Source of the DNA: Paraburkholderia acidipaludis NBRC 101816 | GTDB lineage: Bacteria > Pseudomonadota > Gammaproteobacteria > Burkholderiales > Burkholderiaceae | DNA: 64,000 nucleotides | Direction of reading: 5' to 3' | Assembly (NCBI RefSeq): GCF_000684975.1 | Contig: NZ_BAXZ01000003.1 | Coordinates: forward strand, 124,001-188,000 | Shown: in pieces, positions 26,646 through 34,938 of the stretch | Layout of the letters: each line of letters begins with the position of its first letter | Numbering within the stretch: the first letter of the stretch is position 1 | Position numbers and translations under genes: made by a program | Notes under the pieces: generated by a model | What the model saw: only the letters and a program-made list of their open reading frames with translations | What the model was told of the DNA's origin: nothing | Database searches by the model: none

Positions 26646-27176
26646 ATGTCGACCCCCCACGCCATCCTGATTGCCCTGCTGGAGAAGCCCTCCAGCGGCT
26701 ATGACCTTGCGCGGCGCTTCGACCGCGCGATCGCCTATTTCTGGCAGGCCACCCACCAGCAGATTTATCGCGAGCTCGGCCGCATGGTCGAGGCCGGGTG
26801 GGTTGCCGTGATCGAGAACGAGGCGCCGGCCGCGACACGCCGAAAGGTCTATTGCGCGCTGCCGGTGGGGCGCGAAGAGGTGATCCGCTGGGTGCGCGAG
26901 ACGCCGCTCGGGGCGGATGACCGGAATGTGTTTCTGCTGAAGCTGCGTGCCGATGCGGTGATCGGGCCGTTAGGTCTGGGCGAAGAGCTGCTGCGGCTGA
27001 TCGACGATAATCAGGCGCGGCTAGACCTGTATCGGGAGATCGAGCAGCGCGATTTCGGCGCGCCGTCGCTCACGCGTGCGCAGCAGGTTCAATACGCGAT
27101 TCTCAAGGCAGGGATACAGGCGCAGGAGATGTGGCTCGAATGGGCCGAGGAAGTGCGGCCGTTGCTGAATGTGTAG
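26646..27176 (+). CDS. PadR-family transcriptional regulator (with Vir-like C-terminal domain)
   Basis: The 176-residue protein starts with the winged helix-turn-helix typical of PadR: HAILIALLEKPSSGYDLARR, then ATHQQIYRELGRMVEAGWV with the recognition helix at about residues 35-50. The C-terminal half (LLKLRADAVIGPLG onward) is the helical Vir-like dimerisation domain. PadR repressors usually sense small phenolic or toxic compounds and control one neighbouring gene. The divergent nitronate monooxygenase is the obvious candidate, together with padR itself. The ATG at 26646 has no ribosome site and lies at the expected transcription start, so the mRNA seems leaderless. Confidence 0.88.
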   Translation: MSTPHAILIALLEKPSSGYDLARRFDRAIAYFWQATHQQIYRELGRMVEAGWVAVIENEAPAATRRKVYCALPVGREEVIRWVRETPLGADDRNVFLLKLRADAVIGPLGLGEELLRLIDDNQARLDLYREIEQRDFGAPSLTRAQQVQYAILKAGIQAQEMWLEWAEEVRPLLNV

Positions 27177-27294
27177 TGGTGAGATGGTTTGATCGGGAAT
27201 CCGAAGTAATGGTCATCGCTTCGCTTGAACGTGCCTCATCTTGTACGCGGCCTTGGCGTTCGATTCTGCATTTGGCTGTGCACGAGAAAAATGT

Positions 27295-27323
27295 TTGACG
27301 TGACGGCGGCGAGGCCCTATAAT
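27295..27323 (+). promoter_or_regulatory. Strong sigma-70 promoter of tRNA-fMet
   Basis: TTGACG (27295-27300), exactly 17 bases, then a perfect TATAAT (27318-27323). Transcription would start near 27330, nine bases before the mature tRNA. Confidence 0.88.
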
Positions 27324-27338
27324 CTTTTCTTCGACGGA

Positions 27339-27415
<77 letters not shown>

Positions 27416-27529
27416 AGCATCACAAGGCTTCCAGCCGATTTCGCGTGTCTTCCGGAATTGTCTGGTTCGTCGAGTAGAAAATTCTCAGGACAATCGCCGC
27501 ACATTTTAGGCGGATTTGTCGAGCAAATG

Positions 27530-27552
27530 AACCCGCCGCGAGCGGGTTTTTT
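27530..27552 (+). terminator. Terminator of the tRNA-fMet transcript
   Basis: ACCCGC / GCGGGT stem (7 bp with the closing A-T pair), 5-base loop, then a T-run. It lies about 115 bases after the tRNA. Confidence 0.75.
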
Positions 27553-27729
27553 GTTGTCCGTTGGTCCAGCGCACCCCACGCGCATCGGCCGCACTCGCAA
27601 CATTCGAGACCTATTTAGGGAAACGAAACAAATAACCGACTCACCGGTTTCCAGACTCGTTCGCTTTCTCCGACAGGCGCATCGGTCTAATCTGGCTGTC
27701 CATGCCACTGTCCTTTGCGCGAGCAACTC

Positions 27730-27909
27730 ATGCGCCCAATCATTCTTAGTCACGCTTCTCGTGAGTTTGTCAACGACCACGCATCGCAACACATTGACGG
27801 CCTCTCGGTCGTTGGATCCGTCGTGTTGCTCGTATTTGCGGTTGTCATTTTCGCGACTACGTCCGGCCGTCTCTGGTCTGCGCTCAAGGGCGACACGCGT
27901 TTGCGCTAG
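27730..27909 (+). CDS. Possible small single-helix membrane protein (59 aa), doubtful
   Basis: The frame starts at ATG 27730 (an in-frame TTG lies at 27715). It contains one convincing transmembrane segment, VVGSVVLLVFAVVIFATTSG, flanked by charged residues, with a basic C-terminus. No ribosome site or recognised family is present. The hydrophobic helix argues for a real product, while the short length and AT-richer context argue for caution. Confidence 0.3.
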   Translation: MRPIILSHASREFVNDHASQHIDGLSVVGSVVLLVFAVVIFATTSGRLWSALKGDTRLR

Positions 27910-27929
27910 ATTCCGCGCCGGTCAGCAGT

Positions 27930-28631
27930 TCAGCCTTCGATCGCCCAATCCACAGCCGCCTGCGCGTGCAGCGCGGTGGTATCGAATACCGGCAGCGCCG
28001 AATCGCCCGCGCCGATCAGCAGCGTGATTTCCGTGCAGCCCAGAATGACCGCCTGCGCGCCGCGCGCCTCGAGATCTTCGATTACGCGTTGATAAACGCG
28101 CCGCGACTCGTCTTTCACGATACCGTGACAAAGCTCGTCGTAGATGATGCGATGCACGTCTTCGCGATCCTGCTTGCCGGGCACGACGGCTTCGATGCCG
28201 TGTCGCCCATGCAGGCGCCCGACGTAGAAGTCCAGCTCCATCGTATAGCGCGTGCCGAGCAACCCGGCGCATGTGACGCCCGCTGCCTTGAGTGCGGCGC
28301 CGGTCGGATCGGCGATGTGCAGGAAGGGCACCGCAATGGCCGCTTCAATCGCGGCACACACGCGATGCATCGTATTCGTCGCGAGCAGGACGATTCCGGC
28401 GCCGCCGCGCTCGAGCTGCATGGCGGCTTCGGCCATCTGCGCGCCCAGCGCATTCCAGTCACCCGCGCGCTGCAACGCCTCGACCCCCGCGAAGTCCACC
28501 GTCACCATGAGGCTGCGTGCGTTGTGATGGCCGCCAAGGCGTGCCTTGGTGTTGCGGTTCAGCAGCCGGTAATACTCGGCGGACGACTCCCAGCTCATGC
28601 CGCCGATCACGCCTATCGTCTTCATCACCAT
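27930..28631 (-). CDS. Aspartate/glutamate racemase family protein (YgeA-like)
   Basis: The 233-residue cofactor-independent racemase starts KTIGVIGGMSWESSAEYY. In the first catalytic motif the usual Cys is Thr (LLATNTMHRV), while the second keeps Cys (ILGCTEITLL). This Thr/Cys pair is what is known for the E. coli YgeA-type broad L/D amino-acid racemase, rather than the Cys/Cys pair of MurI. It should interconvert L and D forms of an acidic or other amino acid in the cytoplasm. Two ATG codons (28631, 28625) are possible starts, and the second matches relatives better. Confidence 0.87.
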   Translation of the reverse strand: MVMKTIGVIGGMSWESSAEYYRLLNRNTKARLGGHHNARSLMVTVDFAGVEALQRAGDWNALGAQMAEAAMQLERGGAGIVLLATNTMHRVCAAIEAAIAVPFLHIADPTGAALKAAGVTCAGLLGTRYTMELDFYVGRLHGRHGIEAVVPGKQDREDVHRIIYDELCHGIVKDESRRVYQRVIEDLEARGAQAVILGCTEITLLIGAGDSALPVFDTTALHAQAAVDWAIEG

Positions 28632-28747
28632 GGTTCTGTCCGTAACGGGTTCGAGCGGACGAGTATAGGCCGCTGCCCGCCCGCGTACAGATACGGTGCT
28701 GTCTCACCGTGGCGGTACAGCCAGGGGACAGATCGAAGACAGCCGTC

Positions 28748-28776
28748 TTGAAAAGGATACTGTGCTTTTGTACAGT
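28748..28776 (+). promoter_or_regulatory. dinB promoter
   Basis: TTGAAA (28748-28753), 17 bases, TACAGT (28771-28776). The LexA box covers the spacer and the -10, so bound LexA would block polymerase. Confidence 0.62.
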
Positions 28777-28777
28777 A
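28758..28777. promoter_or_regulatory. LexA (SOS) box upstream of dinB
   Basis: TACTGT-N8-ACAGTA, a perfect dyad matching the proteobacterial LexA consensus CTGT-N8-ACAG with both outer TA pairs. It lies 57 bases upstream of the chosen dinB start. Confidence 0.9.
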
Positions 28778-28833
28778 TCGATACCTTGAACGCGTCATCC
28801 TTCGCCCCGCCGCAGCCGGCCACGAGCAGCGCC

Positions 28834-29922
28834 ATGCGCAAGATCATCCATTGCGATTGCGACTGCTTCTACGCGTCGGTCGAAATGCGCGACGATCCGT
28901 CGTTGCGCGGGCGTCCGCTCGCCGTCGGCGGGCGGCCCGACCAGCGTGGTGTCATCGCTACCTGCAACTACGAGGCCCGGCGCTTCGGCATTCATTCGGC
29001 GATGTCGTCCGCGCTCGCCATGCGCAAGTGTCCCGATCTGCTGATCCTGCCCTCGGCGATGGAGAAGTACCGCGTCGCGTCGCGGCAGATCATGGCGATC
29101 TATCGCGACTACACGCCTGACGTCGAGCCGCTTTCGCTCGACGAAGCCTATCTCGACGTCACGCATGCCACGCGCTGCAAGGGCAGCGCCACGCTGATCG
29201 CGAAGGAGATTCGCGAGCGCGTGCATGCCACGGTGGGGGTGACGGTCTCGGCGGGCGTTGCGCCGAACAAGTTCGTCGCGAAGATCGCTTCGGACTGGAA
29301 CAAGCCCGACGGCCTCTTCGTCGTGCGACCGGAGGAGGTCGATGCGTTCGTCGCCGACCTGCCGGTGCGCAAGATTCACGGCGTGGGCAAGGTCACGGCC
29401 GCGAAGCTCGATAAGCTCGGGCTCGCGACCTGCGCGCAACTGCGCACATGGTCGCTGATCGATCTGCATCGCCAGTTCGGCGTGTTCGGCAAGCGGCTTT
29501 ACGAGCTGTCGCGCGGTTTCGACGAGCGGCCCGTGTGCGCGGACCAGGAGCGCAAATCGGTGAGCGTCGAAACGACTTACGTGAACGATCTGCTCACGCT
29601 CGAAGCCTGCAGCGAAGAGCTCAAGCCGCTCGCGGCCCAGCTCGATGCCCGCATCGAGCGCGCGGGCTGTGCGCACGCGGTGCGCAAGCTCTACGTGAAG
29701 ATTCGGTTCGCCAATTTCCAGCGCACGACGGTCGAGTGCGTGCGTGATGCCACCGATCTGCCGACCTTTCTTGCACTCCTCGAAAAGGGGCTCGCGCGGC
29801 GCAATCTCGGAGTGCGGCTTCTCGGTGTGGGCGTGCGGCTCGAAGAGGACAACCCCGCGCTGCACGGTCAGTTTCCGCTCTTCGACAAAGACTCCGAAGA
29901 CGGCCGTGCGCCCGGCGCCTGA
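28834..29922 (+). CDS. dinB: DNA polymerase IV (Y-family, translesion)
   Basis: The 362-residue error-prone polymerase copies past damaged bases during the SOS response. Motifs in order: HCDCDCFYASVEM (first metal-binding acid and steric residues), YEARRFGI, PLSLDEAYLDVT (catalytic Asp-Glu) and VGVTVSAGVAPNKFVAKIASD. The helix-hairpin-helix IHGVGKVTAAKL and the little-finger domain follow. The C-terminus ends QFPLF, a beta-clamp-binding motif (QLxLF type), followed by ten more residues. The start is placed at ATG 28834, just before the conserved core. Any start before 28778 would put the LexA box inside the gene and is rejected. Confidence 0.93.
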   Translation: MRKIIHCDCDCFYASVEMRDDPSLRGRPLAVGGRPDQRGVIATCNYEARRFGIHSAMSSALAMRKCPDLLILPSAMEKYRVASRQIMAIYRDYTPDVEPLSLDEAYLDVTHATRCKGSATLIAKEIRERVHATVGVTVSAGVAPNKFVAKIASDWNKPDGLFVVRPEEVDAFVADLPVRKIHGVGKVTAAKLDKLGLATCAQLRTWSLIDLHRQFGVFGKRLYELSRGFDERPVCADQERKSVSVETTYVNDLLTLEACSEELKPLAAQLDARIERAGCAHAVRKLYVKIRFANFQRTTVECVRDATDLPTFLALLEKGLARRNLGVRLLGVGVRLEEDNPALHGQFPLFDKDSEDGRAPGA

Positions 29923-29971
29923 GCGGCACGCGCCGTTATGCCGGCGGCGCCTGGCTGGCACGGCTTTTCTG

Positions 29972-29990
29972 GCGCCGATAGAATCGGCGC
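29972..29990. promoter_or_regulatory. Dyad over the putative -10 of the cytosine deaminase gene
   Basis: GCGCCGAT-AGA-ATCGGCGC is an 8-bp perfect inverted repeat whose centre contains TAGAAT (29979-29984), a likely -10 hexamer. CTGGCA lies 18 bases upstream of it as a poor -35. A repressor site or an RNA hairpin in the leader are both possible. The gene's ribosome site (GAGGAGG) follows directly. Confidence 0.4.
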
Positions 29991-30008
29991 AACGAGGAGG
30001 AGCCGCTC

Positions 30009-31295
30009 ATGGACTTGATCATCCGCCACGCAACGCTCGCGCACGGGCATCCCGCTGGCCATTCCACGGTCGATATCGGCATCGAGGCGGGTCGCATCGC
30101 CGCCGTCGAGCCGCAGCTTGCCGCCGGTGCGCGCGAGGAGATCGACGCGGCCGGCTCGCTTGTCACGGCGCCGTTCGTCGACGCGCACTTTCACATGGAT
30201 GCGACGCTCTCGTACGGCCTGCCTCGCGTGAACGCGTCGGGCACGCTGCTCGAGGGCATCGCGCTGTGGGGCGAGCTCAAGCCCCATCTCACGCAGGAGG
30301 CGCTGGTCGAGCGCGCGTTGCAGTATTGCGACTGGGCCGTCGCACGCGGGCTGCTCGCCATCCGCAGTCACGTCGACGTCTGCGACGAGCGGCTGCTGGC
30401 GGTCGAGGCGCTGCTGGAAGTGAAGCGCCGTGTCGCGCCGTATCTCGATCTGCAACTGGTGGCGTTTCCGCAGGATGGGCTGTTGCGCAGCCCCGGCGCA
30501 TTCGAGAGCCTCAAGCGCGCGATTGCAATGGGTGTGGACGTGGTGGGCGGCATTCCGCACTTCGAGCGCACGATGGCCGACGGCGCCGCGTCGGTGCGAT
30601 TGCTGTGCGAGTTTGCGGCCGAGAAGGGCTTGCGCGTGGACATGCACTGCGACGAGTCCGACGATCCGCTCTCGCGGCACATCGAGACGCTGGCGGCCGA
30701 AACGCACCGGCTGGGTTTGCATGGCCGCGTGGCGGGTTCGCATCTCACCTCCATGCATTCGATGGACAACTACTACGCGAGCAAGCTGCTGCCGCTGATG
30801 CGCGAGGCGGGTGTGGCGGCGATCGCGAATCCGCTCATCAACATCACGCTGCAAGGCCGTTCGGACACCTATCCGAAGCGGCGCGGCATGACACGCGTGC
30901 CCGAGCTGATGGCGGCCGGCATCGACGTCGCGTTCGGCCACGATTGCGTGATGGATCCGTGGTACAGCTTCGGTTCCGGCGACATGCTCGAAGTGGCGCA
31001 CATGGGGCTGCACGTCGCGCAGATGACGGGTGTGGCCGCCTCGCGCGCGTGCTTCGATGCCGTAACGGTGAGTCCGGCTAAGATCCTTGGTCTCGAAGGC
31101 TACGGCCTCGCAGCAGGTTGCGCGGCGAACTGCGTGGTGCTCGACGCGAGCGATCCTGTCGAGGCGATCCGTCTGCGCGCGCCGCGGCTCGCGGTGGTGA
31201 GTCGCGGCCGGGTGGTGAGCCGGCAACCGGCGCAGCGTGCGGCGCTGGCGCTTGAAGGGCGGCCCGGTAGTGTCGATTTCAAGCTGCATCGCTAG
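30009..31295 (+). CDS. codA: Cytosine deaminase-type amidohydrolase
   Basis: The 428-residue metal-dependent hydrolase of the amidohydrolase superfamily is closest in architecture to CodA, which deaminates cytosine to uracil. Metal and catalytic residues are visible: DAHFHMD (HxH), HCDESDD (His and catalytic Glu), SHLTSMHSM and FGHDCVMDPWYS (the metal/catalytic Asp). The N- and C-terminal parts form the usual beta sandwich. The substrate could also be a related heterocycle such as isoguanine, creatinine or triazine products, and no codB permease is adjacent. AGGAGGAG precedes the ATG at 30009. The perfect hairpin after the gene ends transcription on both sides. Confidence 0.82.
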   Translation: MDLIIRHATLAHGHPAGHSTVDIGIEAGRIAAVEPQLAAGAREEIDAAGSLVTAPFVDAHFHMDATLSYGLPRVNASGTLLEGIALWGELKPHLTQEALVERALQYCDWAVARGLLAIRSHVDVCDERLLAVEALLEVKRRVAPYLDLQLVAFPQDGLLRSPGAFESLKRAIAMGVDVVGGIPHFERTMADGAASVRLLCEFAAEKGLRVDMHCDESDDPLSRHIETLAAETHRLGLHGRVAGSHLTSMHSMDNYYASKLLPLMREAGVAAIANPLINITLQGRSDTYPKRRGMTRVPELMAAGIDVAFGHDCVMDPWYSFGSGDMLEVAHMGLHVAQMTGVAASRACFDAVTVSPAKILGLEGYGLAAGCAANCVVLDASDPVEAIRLRAPRLAVVSRGRVVSRQPAQRAALALEGRPGSVDFKLHR

Positions 31296-31350
31296 CGCAG
31301 CCGTAGCGGCAAACCAGCGCCGCGGAAGAACAGCAAAGGAACGGCAAGAA

Positions 31351-31386
31351 AAAACCGCGCACGGGAAAGATCCCGTGCGCGGTTTT
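31351..31386. terminator. Bidirectional terminator between codA and prlC
   Basis: A 16-bp perfect stem (AAAACCGCGCACGGGA and its complement) with the loop AAGA. A and T runs on both edges serve the two convergent genes. Confidence 0.92.
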
Positions 31387-31418
31387 CACATCGCGCCCAA
31401 TGTGCCCGGCGGTCGCGC

Positions 31419-33518
31419 TCAGTGCTGCGCGGGCGGCTGCTCCATGCCGTTGTGGCGCAGCAGGGCGTCGATACTCGGCTCGCGCCCGCGGAACGCCTTG
31501 AACGATTCCATTGCCGGGCGGCTGCCGCCCACCTCCAGAATCTCCTTGCGATAGCGCGTGCCCGTGTCCGCGTCGAGCACGCTCGACTGCGCCGCCTGGG
31601 CCGCTTCCTCGAAGGCCGCGTAGGCGTCGGCGGAGAGCACCTCGGCCCACTTGTAGCTGTAGTAGCCTGCCGCATAGCCGCCGGCGAAGATATGGCTGAA
31701 CGTGTCCGGCCAGCGCGAGAACGGGGCCTGCGGAATCACGTGATAGCGCTCGTTGATTTCGCGCGCGAGGTCGTTCACGCTCTTGCCCGCCGACGCTTCG
31801 AAGTCCACGTGCAGCGCCATGTCGAACATCGAGAACACGATCTGGCGCAGCGTGCCGAGGCCGCTCTGGAAGTTCTTCGCGGCCAGCATCTTGTCGAAGA
31901 GTTCGCGCGGCAGCGGCTTCGCGGTATCGACGTGCGAGCTCATGTCGCGCAGCACGTCCCACTCCCAGCAGAAGTTCTCCATGAACTGCGAGGGCAGTTC
32001 GACCGCGTCCCACTCCACGCCGTTGATGCCCGATACCGCGAGCTCGTCCACGCGCGTGAGCATGTGGTGCAGACCGTGGCCGAACTCGTGGAAGAGCGTG
32101 ATGACTTCGTCGTGCGTGAAGCACGCGGGCTTGCCGCCCACCGGCGCCGAGAAGTTGCAGGTGAGGTAGGCGACGGGCGTTTGCACGCGGTTGTCGTCGA
32201 GCTTGTGGCGCGAGCGCGCATCGTCCATCCATGCGCCGCCGCGCTTGCCTTCGCGGGCGTAGAGGTCGAGATAGAACTGTGCGACGAGCGTGCCGTCGGT
32301 GTTCTCCACGCGGAAGAAGCGCACGTCGGAATTCCACACGGGCGCGCTGTCCTTGCGGATGCGCACGCCGAAGAGCGTTTCGGTCACCTTGAAGAGGCCC
32401 GGCAGCACGAAGTCTTCGGGGAAGTACTGCTTCACTTCGTTTTCGGAAAACGCATAGCGCTGCTGGCGCAGGCGCTCGGACGCGAAGGCCATGTCCCACG
32501 GCTCGAGTTGCGCAAGACCCAGCTCCTTCGCGGCGAATTCGCGCAACTCGTCCCAGTCCTGTTCGGCGTGCGGGCGCGCGCGCGTCGCGAGGTCTTCGAG
32601 GAAGCTCATCACCTGTTGCGGAGATTCGGCCATCTTCGGCGTGAGCGACACTTCGGCGAAGTTGTCGTAGCCGAGCATCTTCGCTTCCTCGGCGCGCAGC
32701 TTGAGCTGGTCGGCGATGATTTCCGTGTTGTCCCACTCGGCTTTGCCGCCGCCATAGACGGGGCCCAGTTCCGATGCGCGCGTGACGTACGCGCGGTACA
32801 TCGTCTCGCGCATCGCGCGGTTTTCCGAGTATTGCAGCACCGGGAAGTACGACGGGAAGTGCAGCGTGAACTTCCAGCCCTCCTTGTTCTCGCGCTCGGC
32901 CGCCTCGCGGGCCGCGGCGATCACGTCTTCGGGCAGGCCGGCGAGTTCCGCTTCGTTCGCGGCGTAATACGCGTAGCCGTTGGTCGCGTCGAGCACGTGG
33001 TCGGAGAACGCTTTCGAAAGGGCGGCCTGGCGCTCCTGCAGTTCGGCGAAGCGCGGCTTCTGGTCTTCAGGCAGCTCGGCGCCCGAAAGGCGGAAGTCGC
33101 GCAGCGCGTTGTCGAGGATCTTCTTGCGTTCGCCCGAGAGCAGTTCGAACGAGTCGTGCGTGGTGATCGCCTTGTACTTCTCGTAGAGCGCGAGGTTCTG
33201 GCCGACGCTCGCCCAGAACTCGGTCACGCGCGGCAGGTTCTCGCCGTAGACGGTGCGCAGCTCGGGCGTGTCGGCCACGGCGTTCAGGTGGCCGACTATG
33301 CCCCAGGCGCGTGCGAGCGGCTCGGTGGCGTGCTCGACCGGATCGACTACGTCGCTCCATTGGGCGGGCGTCATGGGCTGGGCGGCGCGGTCCACGGCCG
33401 CTTTCGCGTTCGCGAGCAGCACGTCGAGCGCGGGCGTGACGTGTTCGGGGCGGATTTCGCCGAAGCGCGGCAGGCCGGAGAAGTCGAGCAGCGGATTGTC
33501 GGAGGGAGTAGTAGCCAT
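31419..33518 (-). CDS. prlC: Oligopeptidase A (M3 family zinc peptidase)
   Basis: The 699-residue cytoplasmic metallopeptidase degrades short peptides, including cleaved signal peptides. The zinc motif is FHEFGHGLHHML (HExxH), with the third ligand in the following GVEWDAVELPSQFMENF. The N-terminus PLLDFSGLPRFGEIRPEHVTPA and the length match OpdA/PrlC. The start at 33518 is the family start. It lies convergent with codA, sharing its terminator, and runs in the same direction as folD, 289 bases downstream of that gene. Confidence 0.94.
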   Translation of the reverse strand: MATTPSDNPLLDFSGLPRFGEIRPEHVTPALDVLLANAKAAVDRAAQPMTPAQWSDVVDPVEHATEPLARAWGIVGHLNAVADTPELRTVYGENLPRVTEFWASVGQNLALYEKYKAITTHDSFELLSGERKKILDNALRDFRLSGAELPEDQKPRFAELQERQAALSKAFSDHVLDATNGYAYYAANEAELAGLPEDVIAAAREAAERENKEGWKFTLHFPSYFPVLQYSENRAMRETMYRAYVTRASELGPVYGGGKAEWDNTEIIADQLKLRAEEAKMLGYDNFAEVSLTPKMAESPQQVMSFLEDLATRARPHAEQDWDELREFAAKELGLAQLEPWDMAFASERLRQQRYAFSENEVKQYFPEDFVLPGLFKVTETLFGVRIRKDSAPVWNSDVRFFRVENTDGTLVAQFYLDLYAREGKRGGAWMDDARSRHKLDDNRVQTPVAYLTCNFSAPVGGKPACFTHDEVITLFHEFGHGLHHMLTRVDELAVSGINGVEWDAVELPSQFMENFCWEWDVLRDMSSHVDTAKPLPRELFDKMLAAKNFQSGLGTLRQIVFSMFDMALHVDFEASAGKSVNDLAREINERYHVIPQAPFSRWPDTFSHIFAGGYAAGYYSYKWAEVLSADAYAAFEEAAQAAQSSVLDADTGTRYRKEILEVGGSRPAMESFKAFRGREPSIDALLRHNGMEQPPAQH

Positions 33519-33740
33519 GGTGCGTCCTGTTCCTGTCTGTCGCGGTTCGTGGGTGTAGGGGGCCGGGGGTATGCCCCGCCATATCGAGTATTGGGGCGCG
33601 GTGCACGCATCTCAACCGGGCCGATGCCTGCAAATTATCAGATGTCGGCACCCGCTGACGAAACGGTGGCGCAGGCGGCTCCCTCATATGAGACGGATGC
33701 TACTGCATCGTGGAGCGCGCCGCGCATGACACCGGCACAA

Positions 33741-33766
33741 AAGCAAAGCGGCCCGCAAGGGGCCGC
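33741..33766 (-). terminator. Terminator-like hairpin after folD
   Basis: Read leftward: GCGGCCC / GGGCCGC with a 5-base loop, then TTTGCTTTT. The T-run is interrupted, so termination may be partial. prlC lies downstream. Confidence 0.58.
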
Positions 33767-33807
33767 CCGGAACTGGCTGCGCGCGTGTCGAGTGCGCCCG
33801 CCGCACC

Positions 33808-34668
33808 TTACGCCGCGTGAGCGGCAGCGCGCTCCGCCGCTTCGATCGTATTCACGAGCAGCATCGTGATGGTCATCGGGCCGACGCCGCCGGGCACCGG
33901 CGTGATGTGGCCGGCCACGTCCTTCAGGCCGGCGAAGTCGACGTCGCCGCACAGCTTGCCGTTGTCGTCGCGGTTCATGCCCACGTCGATCACCGTGACG
34001 CCGGGCTTCACCATGTCGGCGGTGAGGATGTTGCGCTTGCCCACGGCCGCAACGACGATGTCAGCCTCGCGCGTATGCGCCGCGAGGTCGCGCGTCTTGC
34101 TGTGGCAGATCGTGACGGTGGCGCCCTGTTCGAGCAGCAGCATCGCCATCGGCTTGCCGACGATGTTCGAGCGGCCGATCACCACCGCATTCGCGCCCGT
34201 GAGCGGAATCTCGTAAGCCTCGAACATCTTCATCACGCCATAGGGCGTGCAGGGGCGAAAGAGCGGCTGGCCCGTCATCAGCGCGCCGGCGTTGGCGACG
34301 TGAAAGCCGTCCACGTCCTTCTCGGGCGCGATCGCCTCGATGACCTTGTGGCTGTCGATGTGCCTGGGCAGCGGCAACTGCACGAGAATGCCGTGGATTT
34401 TCGGATCGCGGTTCAGTTCGTCGATGCGCTTGAGCAGGTCCGCTTCGGAAAGCGTGGCCGGATAGCGGTCGTAGGACGAATGCAGGCCGTTGTCCTCGCA
34501 GGCTTTGACCTTGTTGCGCACATAGACTTCGCTCGCCGGGTTGTCGCCGACCAGCACGACGGCGAGGCCGGGCTGATGGCCGCGGGCGGTGAGGGCGGCG
34601 GCGCGCGTGGCGACGTCGGCGCGCAGTTGTTTGGAGAGGGCGTTGCCGTCGATGAGAGTGGCTGTCAT
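33808..34668 (-). CDS. folD: Methylenetetrahydrofolate dehydrogenase / cyclohydrolase
   Basis: This 286-residue bifunctional enzyme interconverts 5,10-methylene- and 10-formyl-tetrahydrofolate with NADP, feeding purine and fMet-tRNA synthesis. Key elements are SEVYVRNKVKACEDNG (the catalytic Lys in the YxxxK arrangement), GILVQLPLP, FHVANAGALMTG, GRSNIVGKPMA (NADP loop) and PVPGGVGPMT. The length is standard. The ATG at 34668 starts the canonical TATLIDGNALSKQLR; longer in-frame starts are rejected. It has its own TATAAT promoter upstream. Confidence 0.96.
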   Translation of the reverse strand: MTATLIDGNALSKQLRADVATRAAALTARGHQPGLAVVLVGDNPASEVYVRNKVKACEDNGLHSSYDRYPATLSEADLLKRIDELNRDPKIHGILVQLPLPRHIDSHKVIEAIAPEKDVDGFHVANAGALMTGQPLFRPCTPYGVMKMFEAYEIPLTGANAVVIGRSNIVGKPMAMLLLEQGATVTICHSKTRDLAAHTREADIVVAAVGKRNILTADMVKPGVTVIDVGMNRDDNGKLCGDVDFAGLKDVAGHITPVPGGVGPMTITMLLVNTIEAAERAAAHAA

Positions 34669-34755
34669 GGTCGGTCGGGCTCGAGAGTGGGGATGCGGCG
34701 GCAAGGGCGCCTGCAAGCGGCTGCGTGGCCGCCAGGGGCTCTTGCGAAGGCCGAC

Positions 34756-34784
34756 ATTATACCGTCGCGCGGCCAGCGCTTCTC
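34756..34784 (-). promoter_or_regulatory. folD promoter
   Basis: Read leftward: TCGAGA, 17 bases, then a perfect TATAAT (34761-34756). Transcription would start near 34749, about 80 bases before folD. Confidence 0.6.
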
Positions 34785-34835
34785 GACGGCTTCGGCGGGG
34801 CGTGCGGCTGGCGGGGGGGCGCGCGCCGCGCGAAA

Positions 34836-34890
34836 ACGCCGCGTCCCGCGCGCGGGCCCGGCCCATGAGGGCGGCCGGCGCGCGGGACGC
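34836..34890 (-). terminator. Long hairpin after the FixJ-type regulator gene
   Basis: Read leftward, a 13-bp perfect stem (GCGTCCCGCGCGC and its complement) encloses 24 bases and is followed by GGCGTTTT. It begins about 50 bases past the stop codon and separates the two-component genes from folD. Confidence 0.55.
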
Positions 34891-34938
34891 AGTGGGAAGC
34901 GGCTGGGCAGCGGTAGAGAAGCAGCCGAAAAGCGGCGC

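Larger units (their letters stand above)
27416..27929. other. tRNA trailer and lower-G+C intergenic DNA
   Basis: This is about 510 bases between the tRNA and the racemase gene. It contains the tRNA terminator (27530-27552) and one doubtful small membrane-protein frame (27730-27909). Base composition is visibly less G+C-rich than the flanks. I looked for a repeat of the tRNA 3' end, as an integration scar would leave, and found none. Confidence 0.5.

Noticed and set aside
28696..28833. Longer start for dinB
   Set aside because: It would place the LexA box and promoter inside the coding region and adds non-family residues.
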